Shown here in pieces: positions 51,697 to 61,105 of a stretch of 64,000 nt of DNA. The stretch is from Candidatus Gastranaerophilales bacterium (GTDB lineage: Bacteria > Cyanobacteriota > Vampirovibrionia > Gastranaerophilales > Gastranaerophilaceae). The position numbers and the translations under genes were made by a program. The stretch is taken from positions 58,201 through 122,200 of the forward strand of contig CALVAM010000003.1 of NCBI GenBank assembly GCA_944325545.1. The letters are read 5' to 3'. Numbering within the stretch: the first letter of the stretch is position 1; each line of letters begins with the position of its first letter. The notes beneath the pieces are model-generated. The model saw only the letters and a list, made by a program, of their open reading frames with translations, made no database searches and was not told where the DNA came from.

Positions 51697-54165
51697 TTAT
51701 AATTCAGAGCGTTCAATTTCTTGTTTTGTTGTAAATTTAACGATATCACCTTCCTGAATATCATTAAATTTAACAAAAGAAAGTCCGCATTCAAAACCTT
51801 GAGCAACTTCTTTAACATCATCTTTAAATCGTTTAAGTTGATCAATAGCACCTTTAAAGATTTCTTTTCCATCTCTGTAAATAGTTGCAGTGTCGTTTCT
51901 ATTGATTTTCCCTTCTGTAACGTAGCAGCCGGCAATTTTTTGAATTTTTCCAATGGTAAATATTTGTCTGATTTCAACCTCACCTGTTGTAACTTCTTTA
52001 ATTTCAGGAGAGAGAAGTGATACCATCGTTTTTTCAATATCTTCAAGTATTTGATAAATTATATCGTATTTTTTTATTGTAACACCTTCTCGTTCAGCTG
52101 CTGCAAGAGCATTTGCATCTTCTTTTACTGTGAATCCGAGAATTAAAGCGTTAGAAGCTGAAGCTAACATAACATCTGCTTCAGATATGTCACCGACTCC
52201 GACGTGAATAATTTTTGTATCAATTTCTTTTGACTCAAAGTGAGCAATAGCCTGTGCAACGGCTTCTGCAGAGCCGTGCGTGTTTGCTTTTATAATTAAG
52301 TTTAATTGAGTTGCACCGTCTTCTGCTCCGGATTCTCTTCTCATATGAGCAGGCAGCATTGCATCTAAACGCTTGTTACGTTCTTTTTCTTTGCGTTTAT
52401 CAACTATAGCTTTCATTTCTTTTTCATTTTTAACAACTTCGAAATAATCTCCGGCATTAGGTACTTCTGTTAAACCTAAAATTTCAACAGGAGTTGAAGG
52501 TTCTGCTTTTTGAATTCTTTCTCCTGAATCTGATAATAATGCTCTTACTCTACCACAAGCAGTTCCCACAACAATACAATTACCTGTTCTTAAAGTTCCG
52601 TTTTGAACCAATAATGTAGCAACCGGACCTTTTCCTTTATCTAAGTTTGCTTCTATAACAACTCCGGAAGCTTCCGCTTTAGGATTTGCTTTTAAATCTT
52701 GAATATCTGCAACTAGTAGAATATATTCAAGTAATTCATCAATACCAGTTCCTTGTAAAGCTGAAACTTTTACTGTTATAGTATCACCGCCCCAAGCTTC
52801 AGGAACCAAACCGTGTTCCGTAAGTTGCTGTAATACTTTATCAGGATTTGCACTTGGTTTGTCGCATTTGTTTACTGCAACAATTATTGGAACATCAGCT
52901 GCTTTTGCGTGGTTAATCGCTTCTATTGTTTGTGGCATTATGCCATCATCTGCCGCAACAACAAGAATTGCAATGTCTGTTGCTTTAGCTCCTCTAGCTC
53001 TCATTTCTGTGAAAGCTTCGTGACCAGGAGTATCTACAAATACTATTTTCTTTTCGTGTTTGTTATCAAGATAAACTGTATATGCACCAATTGATTGAGT
53101 AATGCCCCCAACTTCTGTCGCAACAATTTTATGTTTTGAAGCTCGAATACTATCCAATAAAGTTGTTTTACCGTGGTCAACGTGTCCCATTATACTTACA
53201 ACAGGAGCTCGTCTTTTAAGTAATTTTTTATCAACTTCACTTAGAGCTTTTTGTTTTTGCTCTTTTTCCATTTCTTCTTCGATATATGCATCTATATCTT
53301 CTTCTAATACTTCTAAATTATATTCTGCACAGACTTTTTTTATTGTTTCAACATCTATTAGTTGATTAACTGTTGCCATAATACCTTGAAACATTAAAAA
53401 TTTTACTATTTCAGCCGGTGTCTTATGTATTTTATCAGCGAGTTCGCTTATGGTCATGGCAGAATTAACAACTATTTGTTTGATTTCTTCAATTGATTCT
53501 TCTTTATGAGATTTCTTTTTATGTTTTTGAGCAGCAGCTTTTTCTAAAGAAATCATTTCTTGATCTTCTTTTTTAGAATTAAAATCTTTATCTTTTTTTC
53601 TTTGATCATTCTTTTTTTTGTTTGAGGGGCTATTTTTTCCTTCATAAATCTCTTGAGGTATTATTCGTCTCTCTACTAATTTTTTTTCTTGATTAGGTTT
53701 TGCAAAATTTTTCTTTTCAGAAGGTGATTTCTCTGGTTTTTCTTCTGATTTTTTTATAGGCTTTTGAGGAGCTTTTCTCACAATTTCTATTCTGGATTGG
53801 TTTTTAGGATATTCTATTTTTGTGCGTTCAACTCGGATAATAGGTTTTTCTTGGACTTTTTTTATTTCTTTTTTTTCTTCAATTTTTTCTTCAGGAATAT
53901 TTTTATTTTTAGTTTCAAATTTTTCATTATTATCAGAATTATTTTCTTCAACAGTTTTAGCTTTTTTTACAACAAAAGCCTTTGGTTTAGTTGAAGATTT
54001 TTTAGGTAATATACCCAAAGATTCTTTTAATTTTTTTATTTGAGTAGGTGTAACAGTATTAGAATGCGATTTTACGATTATCGATATTTCTGCAAATTTT
54101 TCAATTACTTCTTTACTTGTCATTCCAAGTTCTTTTGCTAATTCACTAACTCTTATACTGTCCAT
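51697..54165 (-). CDS. infB: Translation initiation factor IF-2
   Basis: It places fMet-tRNA on the ribosome. An IF2_N domain at residues 1-55, a long Lys/Glu/Pro-rich linker (60-220) and a second IF2_N domain at about 232-285 precede the G domain with GHVDHGKTT near 329, DTPGHE and NKCD. Domains II-IV complete the 822 residues. Its start overlaps ylxR by 20 bases. The usual nusA-rimP upstream genes are replaced by prfA. Confidence 0.96.
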   Translation of the reverse strand: MDSIRVSELAKELGMTSKEVIEKFAEISIIVKSHSNTVTPTQIKKLKESLGILPKKSSTKPKAFVVKKAKTVEENNSDNNEKFETKNKNIPEEKIEEKKEIKKVQEKPIIRVERTKIEYPKNQSRIEIVRKAPQKPIKKSEEKPEKSPSEKKNFAKPNQEKKLVERRIIPQEIYEGKNSPSNKKKNDQRKKDKDFNSKKEDQEMISLEKAAAQKHKKKSHKEESIEEIKQIVVNSAMTISELADKIHKTPAEIVKFLMFQGIMATVNQLIDVETIKKVCAEYNLEVLEEDIDAYIEEEMEKEQKQKALSEVDKKLLKRRAPVVSIMGHVDHGKTTLLDSIRASKHKIVATEVGGITQSIGAYTVYLDNKHEKKIVFVDTPGHEAFTEMRARGAKATDIAILVVAADDGIMPQTIEAINHAKAADVPIIVAVNKCDKPSANPDKVLQQLTEHGLVPEAWGGDTITVKVSALQGTGIDELLEYILLVADIQDLKANPKAEASGVVIEANLDKGKGPVATLLVQNGTLRTGNCIVVGTACGRVRALLSDSGERIQKAEPSTPVEILGLTEVPNAGDYFEVVKNEKEMKAIVDKRKEKERNKRLDAMLPAHMRRESGAEDGATQLNLIIKANTHGSAEAVAQAIAHFESKEIDTKIIHVGVGDISEADVMLASASNALILGFTVKEDANALAAAEREGVTIKKYDIIYQILEDIEKTMVSLLSPEIKEVTTGEVEIRQIFTIGKIQKIAGCYVTEGKINRNDTATIYRDGKEIFKGAIDQLKRFKDDVKEVAQGFECGLSFVKFNDIQEGDIVKFTTKQEIERSEL

Positions 54166-54388
54166 CTAATATTCCTTTCAAGTCCTCAGAGGTTTTTAGT
54201 ACTCTGTTTAATTTATTTTTTTTTAATGCTGCTTCGATACAATTTTGATTATAACAAAGATATGCAGATCTGCCAAATGTTTTAGAATCAGGGTTTATTA
54301 TTATCTTTCCGTCTTTGTGATTTTTTGTAATTTTAATAAGTTTATTTCGTTCTATTAATTTATTACATCCAACACATTTTCGAAGCAT
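54146..54388 (-). CDS. ylxR: YlxR family RNA-binding protein (DUF448)
   Basis: The protein begins MLRKCVGCNKLIERNKLI and has GRSAYLCYNQNCIEAALKK, the conserved YlxR blocks. YlxR/RnpM is reported to bind RNase P RNA and modulate it in Bacillus. I place the start at ATG 54388 with GGAG 6 bases upstream; a TTG at 54415 would add 9 residues but lacks a ribosome binding site. It sits between prfA and infB. Confidence 0.9.
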   Translation of the reverse strand: MLRKCVGCNKLIERNKLIKITKNHKDGKIIINPDSKTFGRSAYLCYNQNCIEAALKKNKLNRVLKTSEDLKGILDGQYKS

Positions 54389-54401
54389 TTTTTCTCCAAT
54401 T

Positions 54402-55481
54402 TTAAATCTGTGCAAGTTTTTCTAACTTAATTTTTTGATCATATTCAATCAATAAATTAATTAGCTCATCAAGATCTCCATCAATTACCGTCCAAACATT
54501 TAAGTTTTGTCCGATTCTGTGGTCAGTAAGTCTTCCTTGTGGGAAATTATAAGTTCTGATTCTTTCAGACCGGTCTCCTGTACCAACTTGTGAACGTCTT
54601 AAATCTGTTATTTCTTGCATCTGTTTTTGAACTTCCATATCATAAAGTTTTGCTTTCAAAATTTGTAAAGCTCTTTCTTTGTTTTGGAGTTGAGAACGCT
54701 CTTCTGTACAGAAAATCATAATACCTGTTGGTTTGTGGAATACACGAGCTGCAGTTTCAACTTTGTTAACGTTTTGGCCGCCTGCACCGCCTGAACGGGC
54801 TGTTGTGATTTCGATATCGTTCATATTCAATTCTACTTCAACATCGTCAACTTCAGGCATTACTGCAACTGTTGCAGTTGATGTATGAACTCGGCCTTGA
54901 GATTCTGTAGCAGGAACTCTTTGTACACGGTGAACTCCGGATTCGTATTTAAGTCTTGAATAGATGCTATCACCTTTCATTGAAATAATAACTTCTGAAA
55001 CTCCGCCGGCTTCACATTCTGTTTTACTTAAAATTTGTGTTTGCCAACCCATTTTATCCGCGTATCTCATATACATTCTCATTAAGTCGCCTGCAAAAAT
55101 ATTTGCTTCGTCGCCTCCTGCACCTCCGCGGATTTCTAGCATAATATCTTTGTCATCCATTGGATCTCGTGGAAGTAAAAGAATTTTCATTCTTTCTTCA
55201 TATTCAGGAAGTTTAGATTCGTTTTCTTCCATTTCAGTTTTTAAAAATTGTTTCATTTCTTCATCTTTTTCTTCGTGAATAAGTTGTTTTGCTTCTTCTA
55301 TTGCATCAACAGCTTTTTTCCACGCATAATATAGTTCAACAGTTTCTTCCATAGATTTACGTTGTTTTGATAAATCTCTGAAAGTATTATAATCTTGTAT
55401 AACCGCTGGATCAGATAATTTTTCGCCTAATTCTTTATATTTTTGTTCTATTTGAACTATTTTATCTAACATGTCTTTCAT
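54402..55481 (-). CDS. prfA: Peptide chain release factor 1
   Basis: It recognises UAA and UAG. The codon-recognition tripeptide region reads [10 protein letters not shown] (PAT, the RF1 type) and the catalytic GGQ is in [14 protein letters not shown]. The length of 359 residues is standard. A GAGGT ribosome binding site is present. It starts the operon prfA-ylxR-infB-comEC, an unusual union; prfA more often sits with prmC or hemA. Confidence 0.96.
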   Translation of the reverse strand: MKDMLDKIVQIEQKYKELGEKLSDPAVIQDYNTFRDLSKQRKSMEETVELYYAWKKAVDAIEEAKQLIHEEKDEEMKQFLKTEMEENESKLPEYEERMKILLLPRDPMDDKDIMLEIRGGAGGDEANIFAGDLMRMYMRYADKMGWQTQILSKTECEAGGVSEVIISMKGDSIYSRLKYESGVHRVQRVPATESQGRVHTSTATVAVMPEVDDVEVELNMNDIEITTARSGGAGGQNVNKVETAARVFHKPTGIMIFCTEERSQLQNKERALQILKAKLYDMEVQKQMQEITDLRRSQVGTGDRSERIRTYNFPQGRLTDHRIGQNLNVWTVIDGDLDELINLLIEYDQKIKLEKLAQI

Positions 55482-55608
55482 TTGAAATACCTCTTTTCAT
55501 TAAGTATACTTCAAACAGATGAAAAGACAATTATGTGAAATTTTACAAGCTTGATTATTTCTTTGTTGTGTAATAGAATATGAAACATAAGATGAGGGTA
55601 TAGTTGAT

Positions 55609-56154
55609 ATGAAAAAAGCTTTAATGATAGCATCTGTTTTGTTAGTTGCGGTTATTTCTACGGCTTGTATAAATAATATAGCAATTCAAGAACTTAATAA
55701 TAAAGCTGCGGAATATATGGAAAAAGGTCAATATGAATTGGCAATGGAAAGATTGCAAGCAAGTTTAGAACTTGATAATACAATGTATGAAACGTATTAT
55801 AATCTCGGCATTGCAGCTATGAATGCAAAAAAATATGAGCAATCAATAGAAGCTTTTAATAAAGTTATTGAATTAAAACCTGATAGTGTAAATGCATATT
55901 ATTCTTTAGGTGTTGCTCAGTCAGATTATGCTGATGAAATTTTTGAACACGGTTCTAATGTAAGTGAAAATCAAGAAGATAGTGATAAAAATGTAGAGGT
56001 TTCTACTGAAGATAAGCAAAAGGCTTTGAACTTAAAAAAAGATGCTATTGATAATATGAAAAAGTATATAACAAAATTTCCGAGTGCGGATGATATGGAT
56101 GTAGTTAATGGGCTGATAAAAGAAATGGAAGATTTTGTTAAGAAAAATTCTTAA
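55609..56154 (+). CDS. Putative TPR lipoprotein
   Basis: The N-terminus MKKALMIASVLLVAVISTAC looks like a lipoprotein signal with Cys20, although Ser at -3 is not ideal. Two to three TPR units follow (AAEYMEKGQYELAMERLQAS, YYNLGIAAMNAKKYEQSIEA, AYYSLGVAQSDY), then an acidic insert and a helical tail. It is followed after 18 bases by lgt, the enzyme that would lipidate it. It may be a scaffold at the outer membrane. Confidence 0.78.
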   Translation: MKKALMIASVLLVAVISTACINNIAIQELNNKAAEYMEKGQYELAMERLQASLELDNTMYETYYNLGIAAMNAKKYEQSIEAFNKVIELKPDSVNAYYSLGVAQSDYADEIFEHGSNVSENQEDSDKNVEVSTEDKQKALNLKKDAIDNMKKYITKFPSADDMDVVNGLIKEMEDFVKKNS

Positions 56155-56172
56155 AGGTAGTGTTATAGGATA

Positions 56173-56964
56173 ATGTTTACATCGCCATCTCAGATTCTAT
56201 GTACAATATTCGGCATAAAAATATATTTTTATGGTGTAATAATGGCTCTTGCAATTTCAATTGGAGTTTTAGTTTCTGATTTTATTGCTTATAAATATTA
56301 CGATTTTAAGAAAGAAACGATAATAGATTTAGCTCCGTATTTGATAGTTTTTGGTATTTTAGGTGCAAGGTTTTATTATTGTGCTTTAAATTCTGATTTT
56401 TATTTAAGATTCCCAACAGAAATTTTAGCAATTCGCCATGGTGGAATTTCAATTCACGGTGCAATTATTGGAGGGATAGTTGGGCTTTTAATTTTTGCAA
56501 AAAGAAGAAATTTGGATTATAAAAAACTTTTAGATGTTACAGCTGTTGGTTTACCATTAGCACAAGCAATTGGAAGGTGGGGAAATTTTTTCAATTCAGA
56601 AGCGTTTGGTGGTCCATGTAATTTACCTTGGAAACTTTATATAGCACCTCAATATCGCCCGATACCTTTTCAGGAAGTGCAGTTTTTTCATCCGACTTTT
56701 CTTTATGAAAGCATGTTAGATTTTATTTTATTTATATTTTTGTTTTATTTAGCAAAGAAAAATTTTATAAAAAAAGATGGAAATTTGGCATTAATATATT
56801 TAATTTTATATTCAATTATAAGGATATTTGTGGAAAGTTTACGTATTGACAGTGTAAAATACGTTTTTGGGTTCCCGGTTGCAATATTTGTATCTATTTG
56901 TATAATTATTTTATCAACAATATTATTAATGTTTAGAAAAGGGGGAAGATATGAAATTAAATAA
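56173..56964 (+). CDS. lgt: Prolipoprotein diacylglyceryl transferase
   Basis: It transfers diacylglycerol to the lipobox cysteine, the first lipoprotein maturation step. Seven membrane helices are visible; HGGISIHGAIIGG near residue 95 contains the essential His, and the signature GRWGNFFNSEAFG is near 135. At 263 residues it is normal. The end overlaps the ompH-like gene by 14 bases. Confidence 0.95.
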   Translation: MFTSPSQILCTIFGIKIYFYGVIMALAISIGVLVSDFIAYKYYDFKKETIIDLAPYLIVFGILGARFYYCALNSDFYLRFPTEILAIRHGGISIHGAIIGGIVGLLIFAKRRNLDYKKLLDVTAVGLPLAQAIGRWGNFFNSEAFGGPCNLPWKLYIAPQYRPIPFQEVQFFHPTFLYESMLDFILFIFLFYLAKKNFIKKDGNLALIYLILYSIIRIFVESLRIDSVKYVFGFPVAIFVSICIIILSTILLMFRKGGRYEIK

Positions 56965-57406
56965 AAAACTTGCAGTAATATCAATTGTGTTAGCAGTGTT
57001 TTCTACTTTGGTAACGTTTGCAGCTCCACAGCCACAAAAGATAGCGGTTGTTGATATTCAAAAAGTTGTGGCATCATCTTCTCAAGTAAAGACATTGAAA
57101 GCTTCTCAAGAGGCTAAAAATAAAGAGTTAGCTAATTTTATAAAGAAGGCTCAAGCGGATGTGAATAAACAGACAGATGCAAATAAGAAAAAGTCAGTTG
57201 CCGCACAATATGAAAAACAACTTGTTGCAAAAAGAGAGGCTAATGCTAAAGATTATGCAAATAAGTTAAAAGCTATAGATACGAATATAACAGCCCAGAT
57301 TGGTAAAAAAGCGACTGAAATGGGATATACAATGGTACTTCCAAAATCAGCGGTTATTTATGGTGGAGATGATATAACTGCAACGATATTACAGGTGATT
57401 AAATAG
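56951..57406 (+). CDS. OmpH/Skp-family periplasmic chaperone
   Basis: A signal peptide (residues 1-24, ending FAA) is followed by the OmpH/Skp pattern: PQKIAVVDIQKVVASSSQVKT beta strand and then a long helical hairpin (NKELANFIKKAQADVNKQ) and a C-terminal YTMVLPKSAVIYGGDDITA. Such chaperones carry outer-membrane proteins through the periplasm, so the cell has an outer membrane. It is translationally coupled to lgt. Confidence 0.9.
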   Translation: MKLNKKLAVISIVLAVFSTLVTFAAPQPQKIAVVDIQKVVASSSQVKTLKASQEAKNKELANFIKKAQADVNKQTDANKKKSVAAQYEKQLVAKREANAKDYANKLKAIDTNITAQIGKKATEMGYTMVLPKSAVIYGGDDITATILQVIK

Positions 57407-57408
57407 TT

Positions 57409-58440
57409 ATGAAAGCTGTTTTGTATTATGGACCTCAAGATATAAAGTATGAAGATACAATGATAAAGCCTTTGGAAAAAGGTGAAATTCTTGTGAAAAT
57501 AAAAGCTGCATTAACTTGTGGAACTGATGTTAAGACTTATAGACGAGGTCATCCTGTATTAATCAAAAATATTCCATCAGGTTTTGGGCATGAGTTTTCA
57601 GGGATTGTTGAAAAAGTTGCTGATGATGTTAAAAATGTTAAAGTTGGAGATAGAGTAGTTTGTGCAAATTCTGCTCCTTGTGGAGAATGTTTTTATTGTA
57701 AACGAGGAGAATATAATCTTTGTGAAAATTTAGATTTATTAAACGGGGCTTATGCTGAATATATAGTAGTTCCGGAAAGAATTGTAAAGAAAAATACCTT
57801 ATTATTGCCGCCAAGTTTACCATATGAAAAAGCTGCATTTACGGAACCGTTGGCGAACGTTGTGCATGGCGTTGAAAGAACTGGTATAAAGCCTGGTCAA
57901 ACTGTAGGTGTAATTGGTATTGGTCCAATTGGCTTGATGTTTGCAAGGTTATGTAAATTGAAAGGTGCAAGAGTCATTGTCGCAGGAAGAAATCCTTTGA
58001 AATTGAAATTAGCTGAAGAGTTCGCACAGGCAGATGAAATTGTTGATTTGAAGAAGTATTCTAATCCGGAAATTATATTCAGAGATTTTTCTGATGAAAA
58101 AAGAGGATTAGATGTTGCAATTGAATGTGTTGGTATGCCGGAAATTTGGGAATTGGTATTTTCTTGTGTAAGACCTGGTGGAACTGTTCATTTCTTTGGC
58201 GGATGTAAATCCGGTTCTAAAGTAAGCATAGATACTACAAAAATGCATTATGGTGATATTCGTTTAATGAGCGTTTTTCATCATACTCCAAAATATTTTA
58301 GACAGGCATTAGATTTGATAGCGACAGGTGATGTTGAGGTTGAAAAATTAATAACAGCAGAGCTTCCTCTTGAAAAAGTTGAATATGCTATGGAACAGCA
58401 TATTGCAGGAAATGCTATTAAATTTTTAATCCGTCCGTAG
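57409..58440 (+). CDS. Zinc-dependent medium-chain dehydrogenase
   Basis: Catalytic zinc ligands are in CGTDVKTY and GHEFSG; four structural Cys appear in CGECFYCKRGEYNLC. The NAD-binding fold begins VGVIGIGPIGL near residue 163. The family includes threonine dehydrogenase and sorbitol/polyol dehydrogenases; the substrate is not determinable from sequence. It begins 3 bases after the ompH-like gene and is the last gene of the lipoprotein-lgt-ompH operon, an unusual partner. Confidence 0.87.
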   Translation: MKAVLYYGPQDIKYEDTMIKPLEKGEILVKIKAALTCGTDVKTYRRGHPVLIKNIPSGFGHEFSGIVEKVADDVKNVKVGDRVVCANSAPCGECFYCKRGEYNLCENLDLLNGAYAEYIVVPERIVKKNTLLLPPSLPYEKAAFTEPLANVVHGVERTGIKPGQTVGVIGIGPIGLMFARLCKLKGARVIVAGRNPLKLKLAEEFAQADEIVDLKKYSNPEIIFRDFSDEKRGLDVAIECVGMPEIWELVFSCVRPGGTVHFFGGCKSGSKVSIDTTKMHYGDIRLMSVFHHTPKYFRQALDLIATGDVEVEKLITAELPLEKVEYAMEQHIAGNAIKFLIRP

Positions 58441-58468
58441 ATAGGGATAAAATAAAAAATTCTAAATT

Positions 58469-58496
58469 AACTACTTGATATATCAAGTAGTTTTTA
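58469..58496 (+). terminator. Terminator after the dehydrogenase
   Basis: AACTACTTGATA/TATCAAGTAGTT is a near-continuous palindrome followed by TTTT. A tight loop in the middle is required. Confidence 0.75.
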
Positions 58497-58540
58497 GTAT
58501 CATTGTAAAGCAGATTTTATAGACAAAAAGGGGATATCAA

Positions 58541-59299
58541 ATGAGCGGACACTCAAAATGGTCAACAATTAAACATAAAAAAGCTAAAACAGATTCATTA
58601 AGAGCTGCAGAATTTCAAAAATTTTCAAGAGAAATTATTGTTGCTTCAAAATTGGGCGGTCCTGATCCGGCAGGAAACTTTAGATTAAGAACTGCAATAG
58701 AAAAAGCAAAAGCAGCCGGTCTTCCAAATGATAATATAAAAAGAGCTATTGAAAAAGGTGCCGGTTCCGGTTCACAAGAAAATTATGATGAAATGATTTA
58801 TGAAGGTTATGCAGCAGGTGGTGTTGCCGTTGTAGTAGAAGCTATGACTGATAATAAAAATAGAACAGCAGGTGATGTAAGAAGTTATTTTTCAAAATTT
58901 AATGGAAATTTAGGTGAAACTGGTTGCGTAGGCTGGATGTTTGATAAAAAAGGTTGTATAACTTTTGAAAAAGAAGGTATTGATTTCGATGCTCTTTTTG
59001 AAGCTGCTATAAATCTTGATGCAGAAGATATAGTTGAAGAGGATGAAGAATATAAAGTTTATACCTCCGTTGCAGATCTTCAGACAATAACAGAAGGTTT
59101 AGAAAAACAAGGTTTTAAATCGAAAACTGCAGAGTTTACAAGAATACCTCAAAACACAATTGAAGTAACAGATGAAAAAACTGCAATAAATATAATGCGA
59201 TTATTAGGCAGATTGGAAGAACATGATGATGTTCAAAATGTTTATGCAAATTTTGATATAGATGATGATTTAATGTCAAAAATCGAAAATTCGATTTAA
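58541..59299 (+). CDS. yebC: YebC/PmpR family protein
   Basis: The N-terminus MSGHSKWSTIKHKKAK and the GGVAVVVEAMTDNKNRTAGD block are diagnostic. Members act as transcription regulators; some (TACO1-like, YebC2) help ribosomes through proline stretches. At 252 residues it has standard size. Together with ybaB and recR downstream it forms a gene group. Confidence 0.95.
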   Translation: MSGHSKWSTIKHKKAKTDSLRAAEFQKFSREIIVASKLGGPDPAGNFRLRTAIEKAKAAGLPNDNIKRAIEKGAGSGSQENYDEMIYEGYAAGGVAVVVEAMTDNKNRTAGDVRSYFSKFNGNLGETGCVGWMFDKKGCITFEKEGIDFDALFEAAINLDAEDIVEEDEEYKVYTSVADLQTITEGLEKQGFKSKTAEFTRIPQNTIEVTDEKTAINIMRLLGRLEEHDDVQNVYANFDIDDDLMSKIENSI

Positions 59300-59328
59300 C
59301 AGACTAATGGTAAGGAGGAACGCTAATT

Positions 59329-59664
59329 ATGATGAACATGATGAATATGATGAAACAAGCTCAAAATATTCAAAAGAAATTAAAAGAAACTCAAGATGAG
59401 CTTAATAAAATGGACATAACAGGTGAAGCTGGAAATGGTTCTGTAAAAGTTATTTGTGACGGAAAAGGTTTATTCAAATCAATAAAACTTTCTGCAGAAG
59501 CTATTAATCCTGAAAATCCTTCTTCTGTTTCAGAAGATACAATTGAAATGTTAGAAGATATAATAACAACAGCTATAAATCAAACTTCAGGAAAAGCTAT
59601 TAAAGTTATGGAAGAAAAGATGAAGGCTGTAACAGGAGGCATTAGTATTCCTGGATTATTCTAA
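59329..59664 (+). CDS. ybaB: Nucleoid-associated protein YbaB/EbfC
   Basis: The 111-residue protein begins MMNMMNMMKQAQNIQKKL and has TGEAGNGSVKVICDGKG with the C-terminal GKAIKVMEEKMKAVTGG, typical of the DNA-binding YbaB dimer. It lies between yebC and recR; in many genomes it is found between dnaX and recR. The ribosome binding site is AAGGAGG. Confidence 0.94.
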   Translation: MMNMMNMMKQAQNIQKKLKETQDELNKMDITGEAGNGSVKVICDGKGLFKSIKLSAEAINPENPSSVSEDTIEMLEDIITTAINQTSGKAIKVMEEKMKAVTGGISIPGLF

Positions 59665-59681
59665 TTTAGAAATTTGTTATT

Positions 59682-60278
59682 ATGATTTATCCAAAAAGTA
59701 TAGCAACACTAATAGAACAATTTCAGAAATTTCCATCCGTTGGTCCAAAATCGGCACAACGGATGGCTTTTCAGATTTTAAAAATGCCATTAAGTGAAGT
59801 TGAAAAATTTGCTAATGCTATTTTGGAAGCAAAAAAGAATTCTAAGACTTGTGAAATATGTTTTAACATTTCAACTCAAAGTCCTTGTGAAATTTGTTCT
59901 TCTAATTCAAGAAATCGATCTGTTATTTGTGTGGTAGCAGAAACAAAGGATTTAATTGCAATAGAAAAAACGAATGAATATAGAGGTTTGTATCATGTTC
60001 TTCAAGGTTTAATATCTCCAATGGATGGGATTGGTGCAGAAGATATAAGGATTAAGGAATTATTATCAAGATTAACAGATGAGAATGTTAAAGAAGTTAT
60101 ATTAGCACTATCACCTTCTGTTGAAGGAGAAGCTACAAGTTTGTATCTTACAAAGTTGATAAAACCTTTTGGTATAAAAATTTCAAGAATAGCTTTTGGT
60201 TTGCCTGTTGGAGCGGATTTGGAGTATGCAGATGAAGTAACTTTAGCAAGAGCTATTGAAGGAAGAAGAGAACTTTAG
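59682..60278 (+). CDS. recR: Recombination protein RecR
   Basis: RecR works with RecO/RecF to load RecA at gaps. The N-terminal helix-hairpin-helix [17 protein letters not shown] is followed by the C4 zinc cluster ([16 protein letters not shown]), the Toprim domain ([14 protein letters not shown]) and a C-terminal Walker-like [19 protein letters not shown]. The length of 198 is normal. Confidence 0.96.
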   Translation: MIYPKSIATLIEQFQKFPSVGPKSAQRMAFQILKMPLSEVEKFANAILEAKKNSKTCEICFNISTQSPCEICSSNSRNRSVICVVAETKDLIAIEKTNEYRGLYHVLQGLISPMDGIGAEDIRIKELLSRLTDENVKEVILALSPSVEGEATSLYLTKLIKPFGIKISRIAFGLPVGADLEYADEVTLARAIEGRREL

Positions 60279-60281
60279 GGT

Positions 60282-60545
60282 TTAGTCTGTAAATAATTCA
60301 ATATAAGCTTCTTTGTATTTTTGTATTTCTTTTTTTATTTCAGAAGTTAGATTTTGAATATTTACGTAGCAAGTTTTTGTTTGTTCAATGTATTTGTATT
60401 CTTCATCAGATAAATTCACTAAATTTTTATCTTTTAAAACGTAATCTATAAAATCGATGCTAGCCATCATACTGCTTTCTGCTTGTGCAAAGAACCAGCT
60501 GTTTTTAGTTAATTCATTTTCTATGTATTTTGTAAGTCTAATCAT
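60282..60545 (-). CDS. Helical hypothetical protein, 87 residues
   Basis: The sequence looks like a four-helix bundle (NELTKNSWFFAQAESSMM, IDFIDYVLKDKNL, DEEYKYIEQTKTCYVNIQN, KKEIQKYKEAYIEL). The start ATG 60545 is only 15 bases from the 12-base palindrome that also precedes the divergent XRE gene, so the same regulator may control both. AGGTA, AAAC-spaced, is a weak ribosome binding site. Function unknown. Confidence 0.6.
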   Translation of the reverse strand: MIRLTKYIENELTKNSWFFAQAESSMMASIDFIDYVLKDKNLVNLSDEEYKYIEQTKTCYVNIQNLTSEIKKEIQKYKEAYIELFTD

Positions 60546-60560
60546 TGTTTACCTCAATTA

Positions 60561-60587
60561 TTCCTATAGGAAACATTCGTCTATAAT
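60561..60587 (+). promoter_or_regulatory. Promoter with 12-base palindrome TTCCTATAGGAA
   Basis: The perfect palindrome (60561-60572) lies where the -35 would be, 9 bases before TATAAT (60582-60587). It sits between the divergent 87-residue and XRE genes and is a good candidate operator. Confidence 0.6.
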
Positions 60588-60607
60588 CTATCATTTATCA
60601 TGAAAGA

Positions 60608-60883
60608 ATGCAAGAAAAAGATATAAAAGCTGAAAAATTTGCTATTGTTTTAGGAGAGATTTTAAGAGAGTTAAGATCTGCTAGAAATAGTTCTACAATA
60701 AATAAATTAGCGAATGAATATGAGTTGAATAAGGGGACATTAAGTAAATTAGAACGAGGCAATAATAATTGCCAGTTTATAACATTATGGAAATTGTCTG
60801 AAGCATTAGGGATAAGGTGTTCAGATTTAGTAAAACTTTTAGAAGAAAGATTGGGAGAAGAGTTTACCCTTCTTGATGAATAG
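60608..60883 (+). CDS. XRE-family HTH regulator, first of tandem pair
   Basis: The protein of 91 residues has the Cro/C1 HTH at about 15-75 (LANEYELNKGTLSKLERG) and a C-terminal SEALGIRCSDLVKLLEERL. Its last 110 bases are 97% identical to the tail of the next gene, while the front half, with the recognition helix, differs. No clear Shine-Dalgarno precedes ATG 60608. A role in local autoregulation is suggested by the palindrome upstream. Confidence 0.85.
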   Translation: MQEKDIKAEKFAIVLGEILRELRSARNSSTINKLANEYELNKGTLSKLERGNNNCQFITLWKLSEALGIRCSDLVKLLEERLGEEFTLLDE

Positions 60884-61105
60884 TTTTTGAGAGTTTTATA
60901 AAAAATTAAGGCTGTTTTTATTTTAATAGGTATTTTATATGACTTTTTGTGTAAAGAATTACATTTTGTTCTTTTACATTCTATTTTTATATAGAACCTG
61001 ATGTTTTTAATAAATCTATTTTTTATTAAATAAGCAAAAATCATAATAATTTAAAAGTTTAATGTATTGAACGTGCGATATGATAATATCACTTATTATA
61101 AAATA

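Noticed and set aside
51669..52046. A 125-codon minus-strand frame overlapping the end of infB
   Set aside because: Out-of-frame shadow of the IF-2 C-terminus, Leu/Lys rich, with no known domain.
53764..54043. Two overlapping plus-strand frames of 73-76 codons inside infB
   Set aside because: They are antisense to the Lys/Glu-rich linker of IF-2 and give Phe/Ser-rich artefacts.
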